A stretch of DNA of 64,000 bases from Lachnospiraceae bacterium (GCA_028696165.1 JAQVHQ010000008.1:1-64000), one strand, 5' to 3'. Shown: positions 26,447-35,789, counted from the first letter of the stretch. Numbers and translations are program-made. Notes: generated by a model from the sequence alone, not told the origin.

Positions 26447-27325
26447 TTAGTGGATTGTTATTTTGTAGTTGGTTTTGAAGGTGGCGTTTGGGTCTAGGTA
26501 GTTGTTGTATTCGCGGGTTTCTAGGGTTCCGTCGAAGTCGGCTTTGTCGCTGCGGCCGTACCAGGGTTCGATGCAGACGAAGGGGGCGTGTTTTCCTGTT
26601 GGGGACCAGATTCCAAAGAGTGGGGCGTTGAAGTCTACGGTGAGGTAGGGGGTCTTGTCTTTGGAGTGCAGGGTTACGCTTTGGGTTTGGTGGTGTTCGA
26701 AGATTAGGGCGTCTTCGTCGAAGAGGGTTTCGGTGATTTTCAGGATTCCGTCTTCGGTTTGGAAGGTTTTGGTGGTGGGGCTTAGGAGTCCTTTTTCGTT
26801 CAGAATTCCTGAGGTTAGGGGCTCTGGTGTGTGGAAGTTTAGATAGCAGTCGGTTTGCTGTTCGTCTTTGTTGAGTGGACATAGGAAAGCCGGGTGTCCG
26901 CCGATGGAGAAGTGCAGCGTTTTCTCGTCTGTATTTGTGACTTTCCAGAGGACGGTCAGCATGTTGTCTTTTAGTTCGTATCCCAGGTCTAATTGGAAGT
27001 TGAAGGGATAGATTTTTAGTGTTTCTTCATTTTGATTTAGTCTAAACCAGATGGTGTCTTCGTCTTCTTCTAAGTAGGTGAATTCCTGATCTCTGGCGAA
27101 GCCGTGTTGGGACATGGGATAGAGTTTTCCGTTGTAGGCGTAGCGTTTGTCGGTGAAGTTTCCTACCAGTGGAAACAGGATGGGGGAGGTTCTACCCCAG
27201 TAGGAGGGGTCGGCCTGCCACATGTATTCCTGATTTGTGGCTTTTTTAATGATTGATTTTAATTCTGCTCCGGCGGTGGATATGGTTATTTTTAAAGTTT
27301 CATTTTCTAGAATATGCAGACTCAT
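26447..27325 (-). CDS. Aldose 1-epimerase family protein (LacX-like)
   Basis: A 292-residue beta-sandwich epimerase of the galactose-mutarotase superfamily. It has an N-terminal GAELKSI strand, GRTSPILFPLVGN, SQHGFARDQEF with the catalytic-type His, SIGGHPAF with the second conserved His, and FVCIEPWYGRSD near the end. It probably interconverts anomers of hexoses or hexose phosphates. Single gene. Although coded on the minus strand, its + strand is very rich in G and T (50 of 60 bases at 26461-26520), so its codons are A/C-rich, unlike its neighbours. Confidence 0.85.
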   Translation of the reverse strand: MSLHILENETLKITISTAGAELKSIIKKATNQEYMWQADPSYWGRTSPILFPLVGNFTDKRYAYNGKLYPMSQHGFARDQEFTYLEEDEDTIWFRLNQNEETLKIYPFNFQLDLGYELKDNMLTVLWKVTNTDEKTLHFSIGGHPAFLCPLNKDEQQTDCYLNFHTPEPLTSGILNEKGLLSPTTKTFQTEDGILKITETLFDEDALIFEHHQTQSVTLHSKDKTPYLTVDFNAPLFGIWSPTGKHAPFVCIEPWYGRSDKADFDGTLETREYNNYLDPNATFKTNYKITIH

Positions 27326-27521
27326 TTTGGGGTCCCTCCTGTTTTTTATTATTGTATTTAGTATAGCATGTTCGTAGATATATGAAAATTAGAATTCTTC
27401 AAATTAGTAAAATGATGAGGCACCATCGTTCCTTTGGAACTGTGCTGAAGAGATTCAGTGAATTGGTAGAGGAATATTTTTCGTATAATTTTAAAATAAT
27501 CAAAAAGAGGTTACGTAAGCA

Positions 27522-27566
27522 TTGACAAAATACATATACTGTATATAATAATATATATACAGTATA
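27522..27566 (+). promoter_or_regulatory. Promoter and palindromic operator of the GntR-ABC operon
   Basis: TTGACA (27522-27527) and TATAAT (27544-27549), 16 nt apart. A perfect 13-bp inverted repeat, TATACTGTATATA / TATATACAGTATA (27535-27547 and 27554-27566), overlaps the -10 box. That is the expected place for autorepression by the YtrA-type regulator encoded 30 nt downstream. Confidence 0.85.
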
Positions 27567-27596
27567 TACAGAAATAACAATGAAATGGAGATTCAT

Positions 27597-27971
27597 ATGA
27601 AGATAGTTATTTCAAATCATTCGGAATTACCAATTTATGCGCAGGTGAAAGAACAGATTAAAGAGCAGATTATGACTGGTGTGATTTTGGAGGGAACGAA
27701 GCTTCCTTCTATCAGGCAGTTGGCTAAGGACTTAAAAATCAGTGTGATTACCATTACCCGGGCGTACAGTGAACTGGAAAGCGAGGGGTATATTGCTACC
27801 ATGCAGGGGAAAGGAAGTGTGGTGCTTGGAAGGGACAATGATTTGCTGCGTGAACAATATCTCAGGCGAATTGAAGAGGCTTTGGAGACGGCCATTGAGA
27901 CCGCCAGATTTTTAAAGTTGAGTAATGAAGAGTTGATTGATATGTTAGGAAATTTAATAGATGATGAGTAG
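27597..27971 (+). CDS. GntR-family regulator, YtrA subfamily
   Basis: A 124-residue protein with a winged helix (residues 8-75: PIYAQVKEQIKEQI, LPSIRQLAKDLKIS, YSELESEGYI) and only a ~45-residue helical tail, the short form that defines YtrA. Such proteins repress the ABC transporter genes that follow them. TGGAG places the start at 27597, not 27585. A perfect palindromic operator covers its own promoter. The inducer is unknown; in relatives it is often a cell-wall antibiotic or other envelope stress. Confidence 0.9.
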   Translation: MKIVISNHSELPIYAQVKEQIKEQIMTGVILEGTKLPSIRQLAKDLKISVITITRAYSELESEGYIATMQGKGSVVLGRDNDLLREQYLRRIEEALETAIETARFLKLSNEELIDMLGNLIDDE

Positions 27972-28106
27972 TGTGACAGATGAAATGATTTGTCGAGATG
28001 AGATGATTTTCTGAGGTGGAGTAAATTTTGCCGGGATAAAATGATTTATTTAGAGAAAATAGTTCATTGAGTTGATTTTGCAGATGTGGGAATGGAGGAA
28101 GTGTTT

Positions 28107-28985
28107 ATGGGTGATTACGCATTAGAGGTGACGAATCTGACGAAGAAGTTTTCGGATTTCACACTGGACGATATTAGTTTCAAACTGCCAAAAGGATATA
28201 TTATGGGATTTGTAGGCAGAAACGGGGCGGGAAAAACGACGACTATTAATTTGATTACAAGTCTGTATCATAAAGACGCGGGCGAGGTGCGGATTGATGG
28301 GAACCGGGCGGAAGATGATAAGGTACTTTATAAGGAAAGCATCGGATATATTGGAGATGAATCTTATTTTCATGAGGCATTTAAAATTAAGGATATTGTG
28401 TCTATTCAAAAGGATTTCTACCCTACATTTCGTGAAGCGCAGTATATGCAGTATATTGAGCAATGGGAGCTGCCAACGGATAAGAAAATAGGTGAATTTT
28501 CTAAAGGCATGAAAGTTAAATTGATGTTTGCCGGAGTGCTTGCCAGGGACACCAGGATTTTGCTGTTGGACGAAGCGACTAGCGGGTTAGATCCGATTAC
28601 AAGAGATGAAGTTTTAGTGATGCTGCAGAAATATATAGAGGATGGAGAACGCAGCGTGCTCTTTTCTACACATATATTGGAAGATCTGGAGAAGATTGCA
28701 GATTATGTATTTTTTATCGAGAAGGGCGGGGAAGTGTTCTGTGATTATAAAGACCAGATTATGGAAGCTTACCGCATGGTAAAGGGTGGAACAGATGAAT
28801 TAACATCAGAGTTAGAGAAAGAAATTATCGGATTGCAAAAAAGCAGTGTTGGATTTCAAGGGATTGTCAGCAGAGAGGTTGGAGATACAATTGGGGATAA
28901 ATTTCTGGTGGAGCAGCCTGCAATTAATGATATTATCGTAGCTTTTCAAAAAAATATGGGAGGAAATCATACATGGGTGCAATAA
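28107..28985 (+). CDS. ABC transporter ATP-binding protein (YtrB/BcrA-like)
   Basis: A 293-residue ATPase with Walker A GRNGAGKTT (37-45), signature FSKGMKVKLMFAGVLA, Walker B ILLLDEATSGLDP and the His-switch FSTHILEDLE. The C-terminal ~80 residues form an extension seen in YtrB/BcrA-type transporters. GGAGGAAG sets the start at 28107 rather than 28086. The next gene overlaps by 13 nt and encodes the membrane partner. The transporter is likely exported-substrate or envelope-protective. Confidence 0.93.
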   Translation: MGDYALEVTNLTKKFSDFTLDDISFKLPKGYIMGFVGRNGAGKTTTINLITSLYHKDAGEVRIDGNRAEDDKVLYKESIGYIGDESYFHEAFKIKDIVSIQKDFYPTFREAQYMQYIEQWELPTDKKIGEFSKGMKVKLMFAGVLARDTRILLLDEATSGLDPITRDEVLVMLQKYIEDGERSVLFSTHILEDLEKIADYVFFIEKGGEVFCDYKDQIMEAYRMVKGGTDELTSELEKEIIGLQKSSVGFQGIVSREVGDTIGDKFLVEQPAINDIIVAFQKNMGGNHTWVQ

Positions 28986-29641
28986 AATATATGAAGATAG
29001 ATTTAAGATTTCTGAAGGTTCAGAAGGTTGTGCTGATTCTATTTCCTATTCTTGCTGTATTTATGGAGGCATTTGGGAAGATGGACTTTGCATTTGTATT
29101 TGGATACCTTTGTTTTGGGGCTATTATTATTGCTCCAACAGCATTTATGTATGAGCAAAAGGGATCTGATTTGTTTATAGCCATGCTACCGGGCAAACTT
29201 AAGGATAGGGTATGGGGAAGATTTTTGAATTTGATAATATTAATGTTGGGTGCTTTTCTTTGCGCTATGATATCACATTTTATTGCAGAAGGTTTTTCTT
29301 TTTCAATTAGTGGAATGGAAGCAGTATTTATGCTTGCGGCGTTCTGCATAAGCATTATGATTGGCAGTATACAGATGCTGGTGTTTTACAAAGTCGGGCG
29401 GGAAAAGAGCCAGCAGTGGCTTGCTATGTTTCGACTGATTCCAGGATTTGTTGTGTTCTTTGGAATTACCTATGCCAGTGATGCACTGATCAAAGAACCG
29501 GATTTGCTGAAGAATCTAGTGGGGATTTTGCAGCGACAGGCGGTGATGCTGGGAGGATTACTGGTGGTGATTTGTATTGCAGTTTTACTGGTGTGTGAGA
29601 TGCTGTCGGTAAAAATTTGCAGTAAAAAGGATGGGTATTGA
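28973..29641 (+). CDS. ABC-2 type permease subunit
   Basis: A 222-residue protein with six hydrophobic segments and the two-halved pattern of small ABC-2 permeases (AFMYEQKGSDLFIAMLPGKLKD is the cytoplasmic loop near residues 60-80). It overlaps the ATPase gene and should form the membrane channel with it. A strong terminator follows within 30 nt, ending the GntR operon. Confidence 0.85.
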   Translation: MGAIKYMKIDLRFLKVQKVVLILFPILAVFMEAFGKMDFAFVFGYLCFGAIIIAPTAFMYEQKGSDLFIAMLPGKLKDRVWGRFLNLIILMLGAFLCAMISHFIAEGFSFSISGMEAVFMLAAFCISIMIGSIQMLVFYKVGREKSQQWLAMFRLIPGFVVFFGITYASDALIKEPDLLKNLVGILQRQAVMLGGLLVVICIAVLLVCEMLSVKICSKKDGY

Positions 29642-29667
29642 TCGATTATATTAAATATAGGGGAGAT

Positions 29668-29700
29668 ACAGCAGCTGTGCTTAGTGCAGCTGCTGTTTTT
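29668..29700 (+). terminator. Terminator of the GntR-ABC operon
   Basis: ACAGCAGCTG pairs with CAGCTGCTGT over 10 bp and is followed by TTTTT. Confidence 0.9.
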
Positions 29701-29731
29701 AGGCTGCCATGCATGCGTAAAGGATAAAACA

Positions 29732-29759
29732 TTGCAATGACGCAGTGAAATGGTATAAT
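29732..29759 (+). promoter_or_regulatory. Promoter of the Nudix gene
   Basis: TTGCAA (29732-29737) and TATAAT (29754-29759), 16 nt apart, with a TGG just before the -10 box. Confidence 0.7.
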
Positions 29760-29797
29760 AGAAAGAACTTAAGAAGGATACAAGAGGTGAGAGATAG

Positions 29798-30355
29798 ATG
29801 GAAATATTAGATGTAGTTGATAAATATGGAGTACCTACAGGTGAAACTGTGGACCGTAGTGTGGCGCATCAGAAAGGAATCCGCCATAGGACTTCACATG
29901 TATGGCTGTTTCGAAGACGGAATGGTGTGTTAGAGGTGTTGCTCCAGAAACGCAGCCTCAATAAGGATTCTTTCCCGGGGTGTTTTGATATATCTACTGC
30001 GGGACATATTCCTGCTGGAGATGATTTTATTCCGTCGGCAATTCGAGAGGCAAGAGAAGAACTGGGAGTTACACTTTACGAGAATGAATTTATTTATTGT
30101 GGTCAGAGATGTTTTGAATTTCAGGAGAATTTCCATGGCAAACTCTTTCGTGACTGTCAGGTGAGTAATGTGTATGCAGTTTTTAAAAATCTGGAGGCAG
30201 CTGATTTTCAGATTCAGAAGGAGGAGCTGGAGGCAGTGATTTGGATGGATTTTGAAGAATGCAAGAAGGCAGTTGCAGAAAATCATATTCCTAATTGTAT
30301 ATGGATGGAAGAATTGGATATGCTGGATGATACATTGAAAAATAAAATAGTGTGA
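29798..30355 (+). CDS. Nudix hydrolase (YfcD/IDI-like)
   Basis: A 185-residue Nudix protein. The Nudix box runs from GHIPAGDD through REAREELGV (about residues 69-91), with Asp in place of the first Glu. The N-terminal half (VDKYGVPTGETVDRSVAHQKGIRHR) is like isopentenyl-diphosphate isomerase-type and YfcD-type Nudix enzymes. It hydrolyses a nucleoside-diphosphate-linked compound in the cytoplasm, identity unknown. A good promoter lies upstream, and the next gene follows after 30 nt. Confidence 0.88.
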   Translation: MEILDVVDKYGVPTGETVDRSVAHQKGIRHRTSHVWLFRRRNGVLEVLLQKRSLNKDSFPGCFDISTAGHIPAGDDFIPSAIREAREELGVTLYENEFIYCGQRCFEFQENFHGKLFRDCQVSNVYAVFKNLEAADFQIQKEELEAVIWMDFEECKKAVAENHIPNCIWMEELDMLDDTLKNKIV

Positions 30356-30385
30356 GGACATCAGAGAAAGAGAGGCAGATATTTT

Positions 30386-30862
30386 ATGGAGCGAATTATG
30401 AGAAAAGTGGAGGATTCACAGGTTGAAACTATACACATGGTACGGCCAAATCATCTGAACAGTGCCGGTAGATTGTTCGGGGGAATGCTTATGCAATGGA
30501 TTGATGAAGTGGCAGGATTAGTGGCAAAGCGCCACGCAAGGATGAATGTTATCACAGCTTCAGTAGATAATCTGAAGTTTCTGCAGGGTGCATATGTGGG
30601 AAATACAGTTGTGATTATTGGCAAAGTTACTTATGTAGGCAGAACCTCCATGGAAGTCAGAGTGGATACTTATGTGGAAGATGAGGAATGTATGAGACAT
30701 GTGATTAATCGTGCTTATTTTACCATGGTTGGTCTGGATGCGAATGACAAACCACAGGAAATTCCGGGGCTGATTGTTGATGGCGTATCTCAGCAGGCGG
30801 AGTGGGAAAGAGCTAAGAAGAGACGCCAGATACGCCTTACGAGAAATGAAGAAGGATTCTAG
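30386..30862 (+). CDS. Acyl-CoA thioesterase, YkhA-type hot-dog protein
   Basis: A 158-residue single hot-dog domain. MVRPNHLNSAGRLFGGMLMQWIDE (cut here at residues 18-37) has the Asn, Gly and Asp of the BFIT/YciA-YkhA thioesterase family, and SVDNLKFLQG follows. It hydrolyses acyl-CoA in the cytoplasm. Second gene of a probable Nudix-led operon. Confidence 0.9.
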   Translation: MERIMRKVEDSQVETIHMVRPNHLNSAGRLFGGMLMQWIDEVAGLVAKRHARMNVITASVDNLKFLQGAYVGNTVVIIGKVTYVGRTSMEVRVDTYVEDEECMRHVINRAYFTMVGLDANDKPQEIPGLIVDGVSQQAEWERAKKRRQIRLTRNEEGF

Positions 30863-30877
30863 TTGGAGGGACAAAAG

Positions 30878-31549
30878 ATGGAACGTGCACGACAGATGTC
30901 AGAATCCATAGAATTAGGGATTGTTCTTGCTCTTGCGGGTGGATTTATGGATGCTTATTCATATCTATGCAGAGATCATGTATTTGCCAATGCGCAAACG
31001 GGAAATCTGCTTCTTTTAGGAGTTAATCTGGCTGAAAAAAACTGGGATATTGCACTTCGCTATGCAAGCCCGGTGTGTGCCTTTGTGATTGGAATTGCCA
31101 TTGCAGATATTATACGTTTGGAATTTAAACAGTTGTCGCTGGTTCATTGGAGACAGATTATTGTGCTGGGTGAAGCAATTGTTCTGGCTATAGTAAGCCA
31201 GATTCCGCTTACTCAGAATCTGCTGGCAAACAGCCTCTTATCTTTTGCCTGTGGGATGCAGGTAGAGACTTTTCGCAAGATACGGGGCAATGGCATTGCC
31301 ACTACGATGTGTATCGGCAATCTGCGAAGCGCCACACAGTATATGTGCGAATACTTTATACACCATAAGAGGATAAATTTAGAAAAAGGATTTCTTTATT
31401 ATGGTATTATTGTATTTTTTGTGCTGGGAGCTATTATTGGAAATACTTTCATTAAATATCTGGGGCATTATGCAATAGCCGTGAATGCCGGTTTGCTTCT
31501 GCTTACCTTTATTATGATGTTTATTGATAAAGAAAAATCAACAGGATAA
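30878..31549 (+). CDS. YoaK/DUF1275 family membrane protein
   Basis: A 223-residue protein with six predicted helices. The family signature is clear: ALAGGFMDAYSYLCRDHVFANAQTGNLLLLG is split between helix 1 and the loop (the Asn-x-x-Thr-Gly-Asn region). GGAGGG at 30865 sets the start at 30878 rather than the TTG at 30863. Function unknown. It lies between a thioesterase and a DUF218 gene and is probably in the same operon. Confidence 0.88.
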   Translation: MERARQMSESIELGIVLALAGGFMDAYSYLCRDHVFANAQTGNLLLLGVNLAEKNWDIALRYASPVCAFVIGIAIADIIRLEFKQLSLVHWRQIIVLGEAIVLAIVSQIPLTQNLLANSLLSFACGMQVETFRKIRGNGIATTMCIGNLRSATQYMCEYFIHHKRINLEKGFLYYGIIVFFVLGAIIGNTFIKYLGHYAIAVNAGLLLLTFIMMFIDKEKSTG

Positions 31550-31562
31550 TGCGAGGAAATAG

Positions 31563-33023
31563 ATGAGACGAAAGATTGGGTTCCTGACATTTTTATTTAT
31601 AGTGCTCATGGCAGGAACATTTTTTTATGTTTATGAAAATGGAAATACTTTTTATGCATATATTAATGATCACAATGAACTGGAAAAAAATGTATACGGA
31701 GAGACTGTTCAGATAGAGTACAGTCAGGATGGGATTGTAGAACTGATTAATACAGAGTATCTGGATAATAATGTGAAACTCACTTTCAAGGCGGCAGAAC
31801 AGGGAGATACCTTAGTTACGGTCCAATACCGTTTGAAAGATCAGTCATCTGAGGATGCGGCATTTGTAGATGCCTCACGCTTTTATGAATTGCATGCAGG
31901 TCCATTATTAATTATCACAGAAGGAAAGTTTTTTGTGAATTTCAACGGATTTTATTATGTGGTTCTGGCTGGAGGAATCTGGTTTTTGGTACTGGGAATT
32001 GTATTGATAAGCGGTATCCGGAAGATGATTAAGGAAGCGCAGTTTACATATAAGCTAAATCATGCAGTGGGTATGCTGATTATTTCACTCATGTTAGGAA
32101 GCGTATTGTGTATCAGCTATTATTACTACAAGATAAAACCATGGAATTATAGTTTGGGACTTTATCAGGTCTGTGAAGAACTTCTTGCAGCCATAGAACA
32201 GATAGTGTATTATACAGCACCTGTGATTCTGCTTTTTGCGATTGCCATGGTAATCAGCAATCTTATACTGCTGATACGGGAAAAATTCCGGGCTACGAAT
32301 ATCCTTTGGTTGCTTTTGGGAATATTAACTGCTACAGTATCATTTTTTCTTATGGGGAATGGTATCTCTGATCTGGCAGGGCCACTTACAGGGAGAAAGG
32401 AAACTCTGTTGATAAATGTGGTGAATACAGTTTTTTTCTATCTGGAATGTATGCTGGCAGGAACTGCTTTTGGTACGGTCTTGGCAGCAAAACACAGACC
32501 TAAATATAATAAAAAGTTCATCCTTATTCCCGCATATGGATATGGCAAGGACGGGAAGCTGCATCCTTTACTCTACGATTGCGTGGATATGGCGATTACA
32601 TTTTATCAGGAACAGCTAAAAAAGAAGGGAAGAAAGGCTGTATTTGTTGTATCAGGCAGAAAAAGTCCCAAGGGAATAAATTTAGAAGAGAAGAACCGCA
32701 GTGGGGCTGAGGCAGTAAAATGCTGCCTCATAGAGAAAGACATTCCGCAGGAAGCTATTCTCATGGCGGATGGTGCTTCCACTGTTTACGAAAATATGTG
32801 TATTTGTAAAACAATGATAGAAGCAAAAAATACGAAAGCTCGTGCGGTAGTTGTTTCTGGCAGTCATCAGGCGTATTTCGATGGATTATCTGCAGGAAAA
32901 GCCGGATTAAGGGCAGAAGTTACCGGCTGCAAGTCAAGATGGTACTTCTGGCCAAATACATGGGCAAGAGCTCTGGTGGGGATGTTCTTTCACAACACAA
33001 AACAGAAGACAAAGGGGCAGTGA
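31563..33023 (+). CDS. Membrane protein with C-terminal DUF218 (SanA/YdcF-like) domain
   Basis: A 486-residue protein. Hydrophobic segments lie near residues 5-22, 120-145, 165-185, 215-240 and 250-290, and a DUF218 domain runs from about 318 to 480 (FILIPAYGYGKDGKLHPLL, VVSGRKSPKG, GASTVYENM, VVSGSHQAYF). DUF218 proteins such as SanA and ElyC act on envelope lipid-linked intermediates or barrier function. The N-terminal ~110 residues look extracytoplasmic. It lies 13 nt after the DUF1275 gene. Confidence 0.82.
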   Translation: MRRKIGFLTFLFIVLMAGTFFYVYENGNTFYAYINDHNELEKNVYGETVQIEYSQDGIVELINTEYLDNNVKLTFKAAEQGDTLVTVQYRLKDQSSEDAAFVDASRFYELHAGPLLIITEGKFFVNFNGFYYVVLAGGIWFLVLGIVLISGIRKMIKEAQFTYKLNHAVGMLIISLMLGSVLCISYYYYKIKPWNYSLGLYQVCEELLAAIEQIVYYTAPVILLFAIAMVISNLILLIREKFRATNILWLLLGILTATVSFFLMGNGISDLAGPLTGRKETLLINVVNTVFFYLECMLAGTAFGTVLAAKHRPKYNKKFILIPAYGYGKDGKLHPLLYDCVDMAITFYQEQLKKKGRKAVFVVSGRKSPKGINLEEKNRSGAEAVKCCLIEKDIPQEAILMADGASTVYENMCICKTMIEAKNTKARAVVVSGSHQAYFDGLSAGKAGLRAEVTGCKSRWYFWPNTWARALVGMFFHNTKQKTKGQ

Positions 33024-33026
33024 CAA

Positions 33027-33668
33027 ATGAGAATAAAAAACAGAGGCATCTCTATTGTGTGGAAAATCATAATTGTTATTTTGGAACTTATCGGGCTTCA
33101 GTTGGCGCTTAGACTTTTTACCGATAATGTGAACTGGAGTATGCTGAATTATTTTACTAATCTAAGTAATATTGCAGTTTTAATTTATTTTGCAGTCAGT
33201 GTAATTGCATTACTTAAGAACAAGGAAAAGGTTACGGTCTATCCGGCAGTGAAAGGAGCGGTCACTATGAGTATTACAGTGACTATGCTGGTGGCATATT
33301 TCCTCTTGGGCGGATTTAATATGGGAGGGAGTTCCTCGTTGACATTGATTTTGCTGCATGATGTATGTCCGCTGATGGTTTTGCTGGATTGGATTTTATT
33401 TGATGAAAAGGGGCTGTTGACTGGAAAATTTCCGCTTCAGGGTGTTGCGGCACCGCTGCTATACTTTGTGTATGCCATGATAGCGGCTAATATTGGAGAC
33501 GGTATAGGACATGGAAGCAGCAGGTATCCTTATCCATTCATAGATGTAGATGTATTGGGACTGCCAAAAGTTTTACTGATTGTTATCGGTCTGGTGGCGT
33601 TTTTTCTGGCATTGGGGTTTGGATTCTATCGGTTGGACAGATTTTTACATAGACGGGAAAAGAGATAA
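33027..33668 (+). CDS. Pr6Pr family six-helix membrane protein
   Basis: A 213-residue protein with six hydrophobic segments. YFTNLSNIAVLIYF (near residues 37-50), LLHDVCPLMVLLDW and YPYPFIDVDVLG match the Pr6Pr (FAR-17a/AIG1-like) family. Function unknown. It starts 4 nt after the DUF218 gene, so the two are surely co-translated or coupled. Confidence 0.85.
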   Translation: MRIKNRGISIVWKIIIVILELIGLQLALRLFTDNVNWSMLNYFTNLSNIAVLIYFAVSVIALLKNKEKVTVYPAVKGAVTMSITVTMLVAYFLLGGFNMGGSSSLTLILLHDVCPLMVLLDWILFDEKGLLTGKFPLQGVAAPLLYFVYAMIAANIGDGIGHGSSRYPYPFIDVDVLGLPKVLLIVIGLVAFFLALGFGFYRLDRFLHRREKR

Positions 33669-33674
33669 TACATT

Positions 33675-34439
33675 ATGATATATATAAGTCATTTATTAGA
33701 GGACTGTGAGATGAAGGACATAATAGAAAAGACAGGCGCAGGCTTGGAAAGTATTGAATTTTCTATTGCGGAGAACCTGGATTCTTTGTCTGAAAAACTT
33801 CGGGCCTATAAAGTTCGTCTGAACAATCTTGGAAAACCCGAACTGACTATGCATGGACCATTTCTGGATATCAATCCGGTGGCTTATGACAGGGAAATTC
33901 GGAAAATCACCATGCTTCGTTATGCACAGTCTTATGAGGCGGCCCGAGAACTGGAAGCAAAGAAAATCGTATATCATACTTGTCTTGATCCGGATGTGTA
34001 TCTGCTTACCGGATGGGCAGATCGTATGGTGGATTTTATGCAGGAATTTTTGGAAGAACGTCGTGATATTGAAGTGGTTATGGAAAATGTATATGATCTG
34101 GAATGGACGCCGATTTTAGATGTGGCTCAAAAGCTGTCCTATGAAAATTTTAGACTATGCCTGGATATGGGGCATGCCCATCGGTTTTCAACAATACCGG
34201 TATCAGAATGGGCGGAAAATTTAAAAAAATATATATCGCATATTCATGTGCACGATAATCTTCGGGATTGGGACAACCATTTGGCTCTTGGTAATGGTAG
34301 TATTCCTTTAGAGGAAGTATTTGCTTGCCTGCGAAGGCAGAAGAATATCACTTATACCATTGAGTGCAATACAAAGGAGGACGTGTTATTATCGTACCAG
34401 AGACTACAGAAACTATTGGCAGTTTCTGGCTGTCAGTAG
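33675..34439 (+). CDS. TIM-barrel sugar phosphate isomerase/epimerase family protein
   Basis: A 254-residue AP-endonuclease-2-type TIM barrel. Metal-ligand strands are visible as TMHGPFLDINP, VMENVYD, LDMGHAHRF, HIHVHDNLRDWDNHLALGNGSI and TIECN. Such proteins isomerise or epimerise sugars, or act on related small molecules. The gene ends the Nudix-thioesterase-DUF1275-DUF218-Pr6Pr run and is followed by a strong terminator. The substrate is not evident from the neighbours. Confidence 0.85.
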   Translation: MIYISHLLEDCEMKDIIEKTGAGLESIEFSIAENLDSLSEKLRAYKVRLNNLGKPELTMHGPFLDINPVAYDREIRKITMLRYAQSYEAARELEAKKIVYHTCLDPDVYLLTGWADRMVDFMQEFLEERRDIEVVMENVYDLEWTPILDVAQKLSYENFRLCLDMGHAHRFSTIPVSEWAENLKKYISHIHVHDNLRDWDNHLALGNGSIPLEEVFACLRRQKNITYTIECNTKEDVLLSYQRLQKLLAVSGCQ

Positions 34440-34487
34440 GGATATGCCGAGTGTACTTGAAATAGATAAATTAAAAGCTAAATATGT

Positions 34488-34527
34488 AAGCTGTCTGCAT
34501 TTGAAAAAATGTTCAGACAGCTTTTTT
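34488..34527 (+). terminator. Intrinsic terminator
   Basis: AAGCTGTCTG pairs with CAGACAGCTT over 10 bp and is followed by TTTTT, 50 nt after the TIM-barrel gene. Confidence 0.9.
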
Positions 34528-34682
34528 GCGGTGTGCAAGCATGGCGGAGGTATAAGAAAATCTTGTGAAAAAACGATAAAAAGATGGAAAAAATACACAA
34601 AGAAAGTGAGAATAAATATAAAAAATAGTGCACATCGACAGATTGCTGATTCTCAAGAACAGAATATCGCCATTTTGCAGAA

Positions 34683-34711
34683 TTGTATTTAGATAATTCG
34701 ATACTTATAAT
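34683..34711 (+). promoter_or_regulatory. Promoter of the UroD-GPH operon
   Basis: TTGTAT (34683-34688), a 17-nt spacer and TATAAT (34706-34711), 47 nt before the start codon. Confidence 0.7.
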
Positions 34712-34758
34712 GAAGTTATGAGAAAACATAGGGAATAAACTATAGGAGGGTGAGTAAC

Positions 34759-35763
34759 ATGTTAACGAAAAAACAGAACTTATTAGAAACTATCCATCAT
34801 GGCAAACCGGATCGGTTTGTAAATCAGTATGAACCATTTCAGATGGTCTACGGAACACCTTATACAGCAGGATATCCGATGGCTACAAAGGGTGGTCCCA
34901 ATGTAGTAAATGCCTGGGGAGTAACGATTTCATTCCCCGATGGCATGCCAGGACCATTCCCGGTACATGACGCTGAACATATCGTATGTAAAGACGTTGC
35001 AGACTGGAAGAAATATGTAAAAGCTCCAAATGTTATTTATACACCGGAAGAGTGGGCTCCATTTGTAGCTGAAGCGAATAAGATTGACCGCGATGAGTAT
35101 TTTGTAACTCCGTTTGTGGCACCAGGTGTATTCGAACAGTGTCATTATCTGCTGGAGATTCAGAATTGTCTCATGGACTTTTATATGGAACCGGAAGCTA
35201 TGCATGAACTGGTAGATTACATCACAGATTGGGAAGTTCAGTATGCTCATGAAGTATGTAAATATATCAAACCGGATGCACTGTTCCATCATGATGACTG
35301 GGGAAGCGGAAGCAATTCCTTTATTTCACCGGAAATGTTCCAGGAATATTTTGTACCCGCTTATCAGAAAATCTATGGCGCTTATCGTGAAGGCGGAGTA
35401 GAAGTAATCGTGCATCATTCAGATTCTTATGCTGCAAACCTGGTACCAGCTATGATTGATATCGGAATTGATATCTGGCAGGGTGTTATGACTTCCAATA
35501 AAATTGATGAATTGATTCCTAAATATGGCGACAAGATTACCTTTATGGGTGGAATTGACAGTGCTACTATTGATAGACCTGACTGGTCTAAAGAAGTGAT
35601 TGCATCGGAAGCAAAACGTGCTACAGAACAATACGGAAGAAAATCATTTATTCCATGTAATAGTATGGGTGGTCCGGAAAGTATCTATCCGGGAGTTTAT
35701 GACTATCTGACAGAAGAATTAGAGAAGATAAATCAAAAAATCTTAGCAGAAGGAACATTCTAG
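34759..35763 (+). CDS. Uroporphyrinogen-decarboxylase-family protein (methyltransferase-like)
   Basis: A 334-residue TIM barrel of the UroD/MtaA/CmuA superfamily. It has LFHHDDWGSGSNSFISPEMF (residues about 175-194), VIVHHSDSY and TFMGGIDSATID, but lacks the N-terminal RxxR substrate clamp of true HemE. In anaerobes most such proteins move methyl groups between corrinoid proteins and acceptors, or demethylate small compounds. The start at 34759 is set by AGGAGG at 34744-34749; a GTG at 34750 is too close. A GPH-type transporter follows after 26 nt, which suggests a transported substrate. No corrinoid protein gene is adjacent. Confidence 0.8.
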   Translation: MLTKKQNLLETIHHGKPDRFVNQYEPFQMVYGTPYTAGYPMATKGGPNVVNAWGVTISFPDGMPGPFPVHDAEHIVCKDVADWKKYVKAPNVIYTPEEWAPFVAEANKIDRDEYFVTPFVAPGVFEQCHYLLEIQNCLMDFYMEPEAMHELVDYITDWEVQYAHEVCKYIKPDALFHHDDWGSGSNSFISPEMFQEYFVPAYQKIYGAYREGGVEVIVHHSDSYAANLVPAMIDIGIDIWQGVMTSNKIDELIPKYGDKITFMGGIDSATIDRPDWSKEVIASEAKRATEQYGRKSFIPCNSMGGPESIYPGVYDYLTEELEKINQKILAEGTF

Positions 35764-35789
35764 GTTTCTAAAGAATTTGGGGGAAAACT

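Noticed and set aside
26304-26882. Minus-strand Arg/Pro/Asn-rich frame
   Set aside because: It overlaps the mutarotase gene in another frame and reads the GT-rich tract; composition is an artefact of the G+T bias.
34759-35763. HemE uroporphyrinogen decarboxylase for haem synthesis
   Set aside because: The substrate-clamping N-terminal arginine motif is missing and no other tetrapyrrole genes are nearby. A UroD-family methyltransferase-like role fits better.
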